From positions 27,559-91,558 of the forward strand of contig NZ_BLWI01000003.1 in the NCBI RefSeq assembly GCF_013282155.1: a stretch of DNA of 64,000 nucleotides, read 5' to 3'. Numbering within the stretch: position 1 is the first letter of the stretch; every line of letters starts with the position of its first letter. A model generated the notes under the pieces. That model was not told the origin of the DNA, made no database searches, and saw only the letters and a list, made by a program, of their open reading frames with translations. The stretch is from Sulfitobacter sp. HGT1. GTDB lineage: Bacteria > Pseudomonadota > Alphaproteobacteria > Rhodobacterales > Rhodobacteraceae. Shown here piece by piece: positions 23,840 through 31,983 of the stretch. The position numbers and the translations under genes were made by a program.

Positions 23840-24853
23840 TCATGAGGCGCGGAAGGATTTGACGGTGTTCAGGGCTGAGGCTGGTGTTCTGCGGATCGCT
23901 TCGCCGGTTTTGACAACGCCGCTGTTCACCGCTTGCTGGAGCTCTTGCGGTGATTTGCCTGTTGCGAGGCGCGTGGCACTGCCCGTGCCATAATCGCTCG
24001 TGTTGACGATGCCGCGACGTGCCAGCCCCGTCAGGCCGACAGCGTTGGAGGCGATGCCCATCACGCCGGTTAGGTTGGAGGCGATGTAAGGGACGGATGC
24101 CATAATCCCGGCGCTGAGGAGCAGAATGACCAAGAATGGCAAGATGAGACTGACGGTTTCGACATCGACGGGATCGGCGGACGCATCGCCAATGGCTTCT
24201 GCGATCGCAACGATAATGCCAGCAGCACCTGCAGCGGCGACGGGCATCAAGGCGTAGCCGATAGTTGCACGGCTCCAGGCCTCAAAGAGAGACTGGGTTG
24301 GCTTGAACAGCGATGTGATGATCATGAATGGGGCAATCACGATCATCAGCGCAAAGACGATTTTGGCGAATGCAATGATCCCAGCAGTAACGGCTGCGAA
24401 GAGTGCGGAAAGAACGAAGAAAATTGCGCCAAGCACAGCCCCAAAGACCCAGCCGGCTTGATCGCCGATCGTGTCGCCGTAGGCCGTGATCCGGGCCACC
24501 ATGTTGTCGAGACTTTCGTATACGCCGGCCTCATCGCCAGATCCCGTGAGAGCGAGAATGGATGCGCCGACTGAGTCCGGTACTTGCGTTACAATGCCGT
24601 AGATAACGCTAAAATTATCCCAACTCTGGGCGAAAATGGCGACCAGCGAGATTTTGATCCCAAATGCAAATGCGCTGCCAAAGGTCATGGGCTTGAGTTG
24701 CATCACAACATTGATGCCCAGCAGTATCAACAACAGGACAGCACCTGCTGTGATGACATTGCCCACTGCTGCAGCCGACGAGATGAAGCCATCTTGTGCG
24801 ACGCTGTCTACAGCTGCATCGACCTGGTCGAGGATATCGCTGATAATCCCCAT
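23840..24853 (-). CDS. virB6: VirB6/TrbL inner-membrane channel protein
   Basis: A 337-residue polytopic membrane protein of the TrbL/VirB6 family, the inner-membrane pore subunit. About five to six hydrophobic segments occur between residues 28 and 275, including AAVGNVITAGAVLLLILLGI and KIVFALMIVIAPFMIITSLF, the latter followed by the family's conserved FKPTQSLFEAWSRATIGYAL loop. The C-terminal 60 residues are hydrophilic. It directly abuts the gene upstream, with no gap, and precedes virB8. Confidence 0.93.
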   Translation of the reverse strand: MGIISDILDQVDAAVDSVAQDGFISSAAAVGNVITAGAVLLLILLGINVVMQLKPMTFGSAFAFGIKISLVAIFAQSWDNFSVIYGIVTQVPDSVGASILALTGSGDEAGVYESLDNMVARITAYGDTIGDQAGWVFGAVLGAIFFVLSALFAAVTAGIIAFAKIVFALMIVIAPFMIITSLFKPTQSLFEAWSRATIGYALMPVAAAGAAGIIVAIAEAIGDASADPVDVETVSLILPFLVILLLSAGIMASVPYIASNLTGVMGIASNAVGLTGLARRGIVNTSDYGTGSATRLATGKSPQELQQAVNSGVVKTGEAIRRTPASALNTVKSFRAS

Positions 24854-25276
24854 CTATTCGGCACAACCCTCGGCGTGCTCAGCCTCGAGCGCATCGGCCA
24901 TGGCATAGAGGTCGAGGACTTTGAACGGCAGGCGCGGATTGTCGGACGTTCGAAAGCGCGGCAGCTCTGCGAGAGCAATGTCCCATGTGAATTCTCCCAA
25001 GAGGCAATCACAGGTTTCGGTTTCCAACTGCCGTTCGGCAACGAGAATACGCAATATTGCGCGGTATCCGTTGCGTAGATAAGCCGTCTCCGCAAGATCT
25101 ACCGGAGGACGCGGAATGCGGCAGGCCTCCCCAGCATCAGGGGTAATAGCCATCGAACTGAATGGCTTTGGCCCACCGGATGTTGAATCAGGTGTTTCAG
25201 CAAAAGCGGAGACAGGCAGCGCGATAAGCAGCGCTGCAACTGTAGACCGAATTGAACGCGGGAGGCGCATCATCAC
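24854..25276 (-). CDS. Small secreted T4SS-associated protein, unknown
   Basis: A 140-residue protein with a signal peptide (RSTVAALLIALPVSAFA) and four cysteines after cleavage (EACRIP, ETCDCLL, EGCAE), suggesting one or two periplasmic disulphides. No known VirB subunit is recognised. It is inside the virB operon, overlapping the end of virB5 by 4 bases and abutting virB6, so it is co-produced with them and probably acts in pilus or entry-exclusion functions at the cell surface. Exclusion proteins often occupy this spot between virB5 and virB6; that reading is only positional. The start could be any of the first three Met codons. Confidence 0.75.
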   Translation of the reverse strand: MMMRLPRSIRSTVAALLIALPVSAFAETPDSTSGGPKPFSSMAITPDAGEACRIPRPPVDLAETAYLRNGYRAILRILVAERQLETETCDCLLGEFTWDIALAELPRFRTSDNPRLPFKVLDLYAMADALEAEHAEGCAE

Positions 25277-26040
25277 GGATCCACCGCCATTGATCTGAAC
25301 CGGCGCTCATCGGCCAGTGTCGCCGCATCAACCACACCGAGCTGTCCTGCGCTAACACCTTGTGCCGCTTCCAAGCGCCAGATTTGCGTCAGGATAATCC
25401 CGAGTTCGATAGTGACCCGCGTGTTCAAATCAACGGCCGCTTTCAAGCCGTCTTGATCGTCGATCAAGCCAACCATTGTTTCAAGGCGTTCCAGACTTTG
25501 GCCTGCTTCTGCATGGCTTTCTTGCGCGGCTACCGACAACATAGCGCTGGCGCCTGCGGACGTCGCAATGCGGTTGTCAGCAGGTTGTGGCGATGACGAA
25601 AGAGTGCTGAGCGTCTCAGGCGTGAACCCACTGCCGGAGAGCACACGCTCTACTGATGCTTCCAGTTCCGCGCCTGGATTAAAGCCACTCAGGAAATCTC
25701 CGCTCGCCAGTGAGCGCGCTGTATTTAACGGGCCAACAAGTTTGCCCCGCAAGGCGCGGAATTCTTCAACCGATGCAAAGAGACCGCTCAGCCCGCTGCC
25801 TTCGATAAGAGATGCCAACTGGGCGTCCAAGTTAAGAAGCTGGGAAAGCTGGGTCTCGAGCTCCAACCGCATGGTGGCCAGCTGTTGCAGCTGAACATTC
25901 AGGTCTTCGGCCATGTGCTCAAGCTGCGCGACCAACTGGCCAAGCTGTGAGCCGTCAAACGTTGGCACGCCTTGTGCGCGCGCTGGCGTCGAAAGGCCAA
26001 GGGCGGTTATCGCCGCGACCGAAAGAAGAAGCTGTTTCAA
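25273..26040 (-). CDS. virB5: VirB5-type pilus protein
   Basis: A 255-residue secreted protein with a signal peptide ending ARA-QGVP. It is almost wholly helical, with a long heptad-rich stretch (about residues 33-90, LVAQLEHMAEDLNVQLQQLATMRLELETQLSQL) and a C-terminal helical pair. This is the pattern of VirB5 minor pilins and tip adhesins. It lies in the normal VirB5 place before virB6. Its N-terminal QGVPTFDGSQLGQ and C-terminal helical part resemble the two arms of the transglycosylase hybrid encoded just upstream, suggesting a duplication. Assignment is by architecture and position. Confidence 0.85.
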   Translation of the reverse strand: MKQLLLSVAAITALGLSTPARAQGVPTFDGSQLGQLVAQLEHMAEDLNVQLQQLATMRLELETQLSQLLNLDAQLASLIEGSGLSGLFASVEEFRALRGKLVGPLNTARSLASGDFLSGFNPGAELEASVERVLSGSGFTPETLSTLSSSPQPADNRIATSAGASAMLSVAAQESHAEAGQSLERLETMVGLIDDQDGLKAAVDLNTRVTIELGIILTQIWRLEAAQGVSAGQLGVVDAATLADERRFRSMAVDP

Positions 26041-27149
26041 TTTGGCACTCCCATTTGCATGAATTCACGCTCGGATAGGCGGTCCGCGACCAGATGTTGG
26101 GCATGGGTCGCTTCGCGTTGTTGATTGGCTGCCATCAGCCTGACGCGCAGATTTAGGATGCGGGCGATTTCAGCTTTGGCGTAGGTGTTGAGTTCCCACG
26201 CGGCTTTCGCATTTGGTTGGGCGTCGATTTGCAGAATGATCGCGCGCAGGCGGTTGATGACCTGCATCGTCGTGGCGTGGCTGCTTGCCGCATAATAGAC
26301 GCCTGCATCCGAGATGTTGGCGTATTCAGCGAGGGCGAAATCTGAGGATGACAATGTGCCAAGCGCCTCCGCACCACCGACAACGGCAAGGTATTCGTTG
26401 TAGAATTTGGAGATATTGCGCACATAGCCTTGGGTCTCGGTAAAAGGCGGCACGCCGCCATACTCGATCACGCGTCCGGGGCCTGCGTTATAGGCTGCGA
26501 GCGCATGGGGGATGTTGCCAAAGCGGTTCAGCTGGGTCGTGATGTAGCGCGCGCCACCACGCAGGTTGTCCATAGGATCGTAGCGATTGACGCCCATGTC
26601 CGATGCGGTGCCGGGCATGAGCTGTGTCAGTCCGTAAGCGCCAACATGGCTTTCGGCGGTGATATTGAAGCGGCTTTCCTGTTTGATCAGTGCCTGAAAC
26701 AAGCAGCGCCATTGCGTGGCGGAAAGACCAGCCCGTGCGACGCCTGGTGCGCCAGCATATTCGCCTGCAACGCGCACAATCATCATTTCGACGGTTTCGC
26801 GGCCCTCGCCAAAGAGGCGGCTGTTCATCGGACTTGTATCGGTGTTGGGATAGACGGAAGCGACCCCAAAATCAGCGTTGCCTTCAAGGGCGCTGATATC
26901 AAAGCCCGGACCCGTCATAGCGGCAGAAATTGCCTCGAGCGTGCGCAGCTGATCTGCCTGCACCTCGGCGATGGAAGAACGCTCGGCTTCTTTGTCACCT
27001 TGGGTTCCCAAATCCTGAACCAATGCGGTCACACGCGCAATGGTTTGCCCGATTGCGGCGTTGTCTTGCGTTGGTACACCTTGGGCGAAGCCCGAGGTTG
27101 CATGCAGGCAAAGCCAAAGCCCAGCAGATATGATGACGGGGCGGATCAT
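26037..27149 (-). CDS. Lytic transglycosylase domain embedded in a VirB5-like protein
   Basis: A 370-residue secreted protein. After the signal peptide (ending FAQGVPTQ) comes a VirB5-like helical N-arm (about residues 25-110). Next is a complete SLT lytic transglycosylase domain (about 150-265) with the catalytic Glu in LIKQESRFN, AYGLTQLMPGTA and ALAAYNAGPGRV. A VirB5-like helical C-arm (about 280-370) follows, with VINRLRAIILQIDAQ and NTYAKAEIARILNLRVRLMAANQQRE. It would cut peptidoglycan for the T4SS while sitting at the pilus base. The ATG at 27149 overlaps the lipoprotein stop (ATGA). A separate VirB1-type enzyme is also encoded in this operon. Confidence 0.85.
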   Translation of the reverse strand: MIRPVIISAGLWLCLHATSGFAQGVPTQDNAAIGQTIARVTALVQDLGTQGDKEAERSSIAEVQADQLRTLEAISAAMTGPGFDISALEGNADFGVASVYPNTDTSPMNSRLFGEGRETVEMMIVRVAGEYAGAPGVARAGLSATQWRCLFQALIKQESRFNITAESHVGAYGLTQLMPGTASDMGVNRYDPMDNLRGGARYITTQLNRFGNIPHALAAYNAGPGRVIEYGGVPPFTETQGYVRNISKFYNEYLAVVGGAEALGTLSSSDFALAEYANISDAGVYYAASSHATTMQVINRLRAIILQIDAQPNAKAAWELNTYAKAEIARILNLRVRLMAANQQREATHAQHLVADRLSEREFMQMGVPN

Positions 27150-27352
27150 TCTGGGCGCGGCAGGGCTTCGAAAGTACAATCTTTGCCGCTCGCAGCTGAA
27201 ACTGGTGCCGTGGCCGCGAAGGATAGCGTTGCGCGTGTCACCACCGGGTCACCGCTTCGGTTAAAGCATGGGGACGTTTTCTCGGTGTATTGCGCGCAGG
27301 CCGATAGCAACAGCGCAGCCGAAAGCACAAGAATGGTTTGGGAATATCTCAT
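27146..27352 (-). CDS. virB7: VirB7-like outer-membrane lipoprotein
   Basis: A 68-residue lipoprotein with a lipobox LSAC after a short hydrophobic signal (YSQTILVLSAALL), giving a lipidated Cys at about position 18. VirB7 proteins are very small lipoproteins that join VirB9 in the outer-membrane ring; this one is longer than the Agrobacterium protein and has two further cysteines. The ATG at 27352 overlaps the virB4 stop, and the stop overlaps the next gene's start, so three genes are coupled. Position between virB4 and virB5 is not the classical VirB7 place, so the name is functional inference. Confidence 0.75.
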   Translation of the reverse strand: MRYSQTILVLSAALLLSACAQYTEKTSPCFNRSGDPVVTRATLSFAATAPVSAASGKDCTFEALPRPE

Positions 27353-29739
27353 TGTGGTCTCCAAAAATCTGGGTTTGAACGCCAGTCGGCTGGCACGCGG
27401 GCCTCACCTGTGGCACCGCCGCCCAAGATTGGCAGCAAGTCGCCAAGGGCAGAGAGGTCAGCATCGACAAAGACGCTGTCACCCGCGGAGCGCACCAGCG
27501 CGATGCGTTGGCCAATGGTGGGTTGGACGAGCAAAGCAGCTTCCTTGGAGTTCACGCGCAGAAAATCGTAATCGGCCACCGTGGCGCGGTCGTTGGGAAA
27601 CAGGATCTGCGTCGGGACGGTTTCAACAATGGTTTTGCCAACGCGGCTGTCGCGCAACTGGCTGGGGTACTGCGTCATCATGATCACGACGCAGTTCATC
27701 TTGCGCAGGGTCACGAGCCAGTTTTCCAACCGTGCGCCGAAATAAGGATCATCCAGTAGTTTCCACGCCTCGTCCAAGACGATGATGGTGGGTCGACGGT
27801 CTTCAACTACGCGTTCAATCTGGCGGAAAATGTATGAAAGCACAGCCATGCGCTCCGTTGTCATGTCGAGGATCTCAGTCATATCAAACCCGACGATGTC
27901 GCCAGAGAGATCGAGGCGCTGCCCACGGTCGGGTTCATCAAATACCCAGCCAAACCGACCGCCGGGGGCCCATTCTGCGACGCGGGACTGCAGCTCGCCA
28001 TCATCATCCAAGGACTGGAACAAGGTTTCAAAGCTGGCAAAGCGCTGTAAGGCTGCGCCAGCATCTGCATTCTGTGTTACCGCACCCTGGATGTGGCGCG
28101 ATTGTTCTCCGGATAAGGCACCGCTGCGCGTCAGCAAGGTGGCCAACCAATCGGATAACCAAGCGCGTCCGCGTTCATCGATTTCAGAGGCGAGCGGGTT
28201 GAGGCCTGTGGGCACGCCTGCGCGGATTTCATTGTAACGGCCACCCAAAGCTCGGACTGCCATTTCCAAGCCGCGATCTTTGTCAAAGAAGAACAGGCGT
28301 GCGCCGATCCGTTGCGCTTGCGCGGTGAGGAAGGCAGTCGTCAATGTTTTGCCAGTTCCCGTGCGCCCTAAAACCAGTGTGTGGCCCACAGTAGGTTCTT
28401 TGCTTGCAGAACCCGCTTCGTGGAAGTTGAAACGGTAGCCTGATGTACCCACTGTTGGCAGAACCGCAATGCTCTGACCCCACGGGCTCTCGTCATTGCT
28501 ACGCCCTTCAACACTGCCGTGAAGGGCTGCAAAATCAGAAAAATTGGTCGATGAGATTGGTGTCTTTCGGGCGCGATAGCCAAAGTTGCCCGGGCTCTGT
28601 GCAAAATAGGTGGCTTTCAGCGCCATGTTTTCGCGCACGATCACAGCCATGATTTCTTGGCCGACCCGTTTGATCTGTGCGGCGGCGCGTTCAAGTGTGT
28701 CGCGGTCAGGCGCATAGACGGCGATGGAAAGGTGATGGTCGCCAAAGGCGATGCGTCCCGCCTCTTGATCGTCTGCAGCCAAGGCCAATTGGTCGCGCAA
28801 TGACACGGCGGCATCATCTGACGCATGCATCTGTCTGATGATGCGCTGGATGCGCTCGGCCATGATGTTGTTCGGGATTGGACTGAATGAATTGGTCAGT
28901 ACGATATCGAGAGGCAGATCTAACGCATCGAGAAGCGTCACGTCTGTCAGTGCGGGATAGGATTTGATGCTAAAGAGCGCGCCATATTTGACGGCACCTG
29001 TTGTGGCACATGTAATCGTCGCCACATCTCCATCGAACGTCGCGCGGCAATCACTGATGGTATGAGACAGGGGCAGGGGGCTTTGACCAAATGCGATGGG
29101 TGAAAAGCTGCCTGCGTTGAGCGTGTTCAGATACCCGAGCCATTCACCGCCCGTCTTTGTTAAGCGAACAGGGTTTGCCGAAGAGAGGGCCACCGCAAAG
29201 AAGCCCATAACCTCGTTGAGCTCTTGAACACGCGCTGCGCGGTCTTTGACCCAAGCTTTGCGGGCGAGTGCGCGCAAAAATGGGATGCGGGCTGCGAGAT
29301 TGGGGCGGCGAATGACGCTGAGATACATCTGCCGCTTGGAAGGTCGCAGGCCTTTGATGTGAGCTGCCCAACGGGCATCGACTTGGGACGCGAAGGTATC
29401 ACCCTCGACGGGCTTAAGGTCTAAGTTTTGTGGAACAGAGACGCGGTGGATGTAAAAACCGAACGTATTCCCGGTTTGGGCCACGATTGCGGCAACCGCG
29501 CGCTTGAGCGCATCAAGGCGATCGTCCTCGGTAGTCATCGGGTTCAGACCATCAAGGCGTAGGGTTGCCAGAAGATCGCCTTCGCGCAGCACCATCACAT
29601 CGTCCGTTGCCAAAGCAAAATAGGGCAGGTGCTCCGCAAGGTAGCTTTCACGGGCAAATCCTGTTCCCCCAGCTTCACGCACCGCAGGGCCGATGCCGCT
29701 CAAAGTTCCACCATCAAGCGCCAAAGCTGTCACCCCCAT
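27349..29739 (-). CDS. virB4: VirB4 T4SS ATPase
   Basis: A 796-residue VirB4/CagE-family ATPase, the largest energy-coupling subunit of the channel. The N-terminal half is the CagE/TrbE domain. Walker A is GRTGTGKT (about 458-465), followed by FFFDKDRGLEMAV, and Walker B is in PTIIVLDEAWKLLDD, with the MMTQYPSQL motif after it. The start at 29739 (ATG GGG GTG) is chosen because longer in-frame versions merely re-read virB3. It overlaps the virB3 end by 26 bases and is coupled downstream to the lipoprotein gene. Confidence 0.95.
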   Translation of the reverse strand: MGVTALALDGGTLSGIGPAVREAGGTGFARESYLAEHLPYFALATDDVMVLREGDLLATLRLDGLNPMTTEDDRLDALKRAVAAIVAQTGNTFGFYIHRVSVPQNLDLKPVEGDTFASQVDARWAAHIKGLRPSKRQMYLSVIRRPNLAARIPFLRALARKAWVKDRAARVQELNEVMGFFAVALSSANPVRLTKTGGEWLGYLNTLNAGSFSPIAFGQSPLPLSHTISDCRATFDGDVATITCATTGAVKYGALFSIKSYPALTDVTLLDALDLPLDIVLTNSFSPIPNNIMAERIQRIIRQMHASDDAAVSLRDQLALAADDQEAGRIAFGDHHLSIAVYAPDRDTLERAAAQIKRVGQEIMAVIVRENMALKATYFAQSPGNFGYRARKTPISSTNFSDFAALHGSVEGRSNDESPWGQSIAVLPTVGTSGYRFNFHEAGSASKEPTVGHTLVLGRTGTGKTLTTAFLTAQAQRIGARLFFFDKDRGLEMAVRALGGRYNEIRAGVPTGLNPLASEIDERGRAWLSDWLATLLTRSGALSGEQSRHIQGAVTQNADAGAALQRFASFETLFQSLDDDGELQSRVAEWAPGGRFGWVFDEPDRGQRLDLSGDIVGFDMTEILDMTTERMAVLSYIFRQIERVVEDRRPTIIVLDEAWKLLDDPYFGARLENWLVTLRKMNCVVIMMTQYPSQLRDSRVGKTIVETVPTQILFPNDRATVADYDFLRVNSKEAALLVQPTIGQRIALVRSAGDSVFVDADLSALGDLLPILGGGATGEARVPADWRSNPDFWRPQ

Positions 29740-29992
29740 GATGTGCGCGGTTTTTGGTCGGGCGCACGGTGCCAAAGGAGATGCGCAGCACTTCAAAGAA
29801 ATGAGGCTCTTTGTCCGCAACGAACCAAAGGACTGGATAGGCAATGATCCCGATCAGGAAAAAGATCAGAGATTTCGTCCAGATAAATGGCAGAACGACC
29901 CCCATGGCCAAGACCACCAGATATCCGACAGGGAGACCCAGATACTTGGGTGGGCGTGCGAGGCCGAGGAAAAGTGGGGAACGTTCTGCCAT
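29714..29992 (-). CDS. virB3: VirB3 inner-membrane protein
   Basis: A 92-residue protein with the compact VirB3/TrbD form: a short cytosolic start (SPLFLGLARPPKYLGLPVGY), a pair of membrane helices (about residues 22-58) and a C-terminal conserved stretch DKEPHFFEVLRISF. VirB3 associates with VirB4 at the inner membrane and is needed for pilus assembly. It lies 15 bases after virB2 and overlaps virB4 by 26 bases. Confidence 0.93.
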   Translation of the reverse strand: MAERSPLFLGLARPPKYLGLPVGYLVVLAMGVVLPFIWTKSLIFFLIGIIAYPVLWFVADKEPHFFEVLRISFGTVRPTKNRAHHGGDSFGA

Positions 29993-30007
29993 CTGCTCTG
30001 CCTGCTC

Positions 30008-30289
30008 TTAGGTGAAGCCGTCGACGATGGTGCCCGCCGAGAAAATCAACACGATCCCGATGATCACGGAGGCGAACCATCCCCAGTTCAGCCGCCCCAT
30101 CATGCACATGAAGCCTGTGCCAATGACCGCTAGAGTAGCCACGGCAATGCCAATTGGTCCTGTGAGTGCGGCTTCGACCGTCTCCAACATTGTTTGAATG
30201 GGCGACAAGTCTTGCGCGAAGGCAGGGGAGGCAAGGAGCGCTAAGGTTGCGACCATGAGTGGCAAGTATCGTGAGTGGTGTCTTGGCAT
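30008..30289 (-). CDS. virB2: VirB2 major pilin
   Basis: A 93-residue prepilin with a signal peptide (LMVATLALLASPAFA), a loop, and two membrane helices (about residues 42-60 and 68-90) joined by a short polar turn with CMMGRLNWGWF. This is the TrbC/VirB2 pattern. The mature pilin would be about 68 residues. It follows virB1 by 14 bases in the standard order B1-B2-B3-B4. Confidence 0.93.
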   Translation of the reverse strand: MPRHHSRYLPLMVATLALLASPAFAQDLSPIQTMLETVEAALTGPIGIAVATLAVIGTGFMCMMGRLNWGWFASVIIGIVLIFSAGTIVDGFT

Positions 30290-30303
30290 GAAAATGTCCT
30301 TGA

Positions 30304-31005
30304 TCAGTTCAGTTCAATAATGACGGGAGCGCGTGTGGGTGCTGTATTGGCGACGCGGATTGGTGCTGGCTGCGACGTTCCACCGGACAGCCGTTCACGA
30401 ATGTCGTGGATGCGTGCAATGTAGGCGCGTGTTTCAGAAAACGGCGGTACGCCTGAGTATTGCTCAACGCGATGGGGCCCAGCGTTATAGGCGGCTAAGG
30501 CAAGTTCGACGCTTCGGAATTCTGCCAGTTGGGTTAGCAGGTAGCGTGCTGCGCCGTCGAGGTTCTGAGAGATATCGCGGGGATCCACACCAAGCTCGCG
30601 TGCCGTAGCAGGCATCAATTGCCCTAAGCCATAGGCACCCTTGGGGCTGATGGCAGTCGGATTGTAACTGCTCTCCGCTTCAATCATCGCTTGAAACAGA
30701 ACGTGCCAGTCTCGCGTCGAAAGGCCTGCTTGCGCGATGGCCCTGTTGTTTTGGTGCCGGCTGGCCGTCTGACGAATGAGTGAGAGAACTTGGGCAGAGG
30801 CTCCCGCCGCAGGCGCAATTGGTGCAACGGCAACAGGTTGCGCTTCCACAGCATCGTCGGACGTGGCCCAGCTCGGGCGTGTTCTGTGAAACGTCCACCC
30901 AGACGCCGTAGCCGTTCCGTCAGCGCGAAAGGCTAGAACGTCAGCCGTTGCCCTCGAGGGTAATGTTGTAGTCAGCACCAAAGCGCAAATCGCGCCCGTC
31001 GCCAA
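30304..31005 (-). CDS. virB1: VirB1 lytic transglycosylase
   Basis: A secreted SLT-domain enzyme that opens the peptidoglycan for the T4SS. The SLT domain carries the catalytic Glu in MIEAESSYNPTA, then AYGLGQLMPATA and LALAAYNAGPHRV. The start is uncertain: the frame is open back to 31218, but the only sensible signal peptide (LATGAICALVLTTTLPSRATA) begins at a TTG at 31005, giving 233 residues and a 65-base overlap with the gene before it. Upstream in-frame sequence merely re-reads that gene. The Pro/Ala-rich linker before the domain is normal for VirB1. Confidence 0.82.
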   Translation of the reverse strand: MATGAICALVLTTTLPSRATADVLAFRADGTATASGWTFHRTRPSWATSDDAVEAQPVAVAPIAPAAGASAQVLSLIRQTASRHQNNRAIAQAGLSTRDWHVLFQAMIEAESSYNPTAISPKGAYGLGQLMPATARELGVDPRDISQNLDGAARYLLTQLAEFRSVELALAAYNAGPHRVEQYSGVPPFSETRAYIARIHDIRERLSGGTSQPAPIRVANTAPTRAPVIIELN

Positions 31006-31255
31006 ACTCGAGATGGTGTTTGAAAAGCCCCGGCCAGATATTGAAGTATCGCGCTTCTGGCCCGAGAGGCGTGATCCGCGTGGACACAAGAATGGCTTCG
31101 GGTTCGCCCTCACGCAGGTAGATGCACTGGTAGCGCGGCTTGCCATCGTCCGTGAACCCCACGAGTTCATACCGGCAGCGGAACGCAACTTCCCTCTTTT
31201 GAAGGTCTTTGACCCCATCGAGTGTGATCAAGATTTGATTGCGCGCTATCGGCAT
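30941..31255 (-). CDS. Leader gene of the virB operon, unknown function
   Basis: A 104-residue soluble protein, no recognised domain. The ATG at 31255 follows GGGGGAGAG at good spacing, which supports it being translated as the first gene of the virB operon. The sequence is a mix of short predicted beta strands (RNQILITLDG, FRCRYELVGF, PRYQCIYLREGE), with no signal peptide or membrane segment. It overlaps the presumed virB1 start region. A role in regulating or priming the secretion system is possible but not shown by sequence. Confidence 0.7.
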   Translation of the reverse strand: MPIARNQILITLDGVKDLQKREVAFRCRYELVGFTDDGKPRYQCIYLREGEPEAILVSTRITPLGPEARYFNIWPGLFKHHLEFGDGRDLRFGADYNITLEGNG

Positions 31256-31387
31256 TTGGACTCTCCCCCTGAGAGCCCTTCTAGTCCGACCTAGTACAAG
31301 CGGAAAGACACATTGAGTCAATATGATATATTGCAGAATTTAACAAAATGCTAAACCATAGGACGAAACCAAACAAAGGAGTCTCCG

Positions 31388-31966
31388 ATGAAACGGCTTA
31401 TTTTGTCAGCAATCTTTGGTGTTTTGATGACATTTGGCGCACCTAAAAAGGCGCAGGCCTACGATATAGATTGCGCGATTATGCTCTGTATGGCGGGTGG
31501 ATTTCCTCCGAGCGCGGTCTGCGCGCGGGCCTATCGCACAATGATCCGCCGCATCACGCCGTGGCCGAGTAGGCCTCCGTTCGGGATTTGCACCTTCGCC
31601 GCAGTACCGATTGAATTGGGTGGCCCCGGCGGTGAGGGCGAGGTTGATACGGACCTTCCAGAATACGAATGGCTCAACCGCACACATGTGATCTGGTTCA
31701 CAGGCCGCTCTTACACGCCGCGTGACGATCCAAGGCAGTGGGACTGGAGTATTCGGTCTTGTGACCGTGAAAACCGAACCTGCCGATATATCGCACGTGT
31801 CTACGGCTCGCACACGCGTTGGCCGAGCTCATTTGTCTCCGAAAGCGGGCAAACTATTTTGTTGCCCGTTGGGCGTGGTTTTGGAAACTTCTACTCGCGC
31901 GATATCATGGTCGAATATGGCGACTACGGAGGCAATATGGGTCATTCAGACTGGTTTTCCTACTGA
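31388..31966 (+). CDS. Secreted TrbM/KikA-like protein
   Basis: A 192-residue protein with a signal peptide (MKRLILSAIFGVLMTFGAPKKAQA). The mature N-terminus has a spaced-cysteine pattern, DCAIMLCMAGGFPPSAVCARAYRTMIRRI, that recalls the TrbM/KikA proteins of conjugative plasmids, with further cysteines at GICTFA, SCDRENRTC. Periplasmic disulphides are likely. It is divergent from the virB operon across a 130-base AT-rich gap, so the two units may share regulation. The TrbM likeness is a motif resemblance only; the C-terminal half is unrecognised. Confidence 0.7.
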   Translation: MKRLILSAIFGVLMTFGAPKKAQAYDIDCAIMLCMAGGFPPSAVCARAYRTMIRRITPWPSRPPFGICTFAAVPIELGGPGGEGEVDTDLPEYEWLNRTHVIWFTGRSYTPRDDPRQWDWSIRSCDRENRTCRYIARVYGSHTRWPSSFVSESGQTILLPVGRGFGNFYSRDIMVEYGDYGGNMGHSDWFSY

Positions 31967-31983
31967 GCAGGTATCTGCCTTTG

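Noticed and set aside
26430..27683. A 417-codon open frame on the plus strand opposite the virB1/B5 hybrid and lipoprotein genes
   Set aside because: It is antisense to three tightly coupled genes with clear family motifs and has no recognisable content; it is a by-product of GC-rich codon use.
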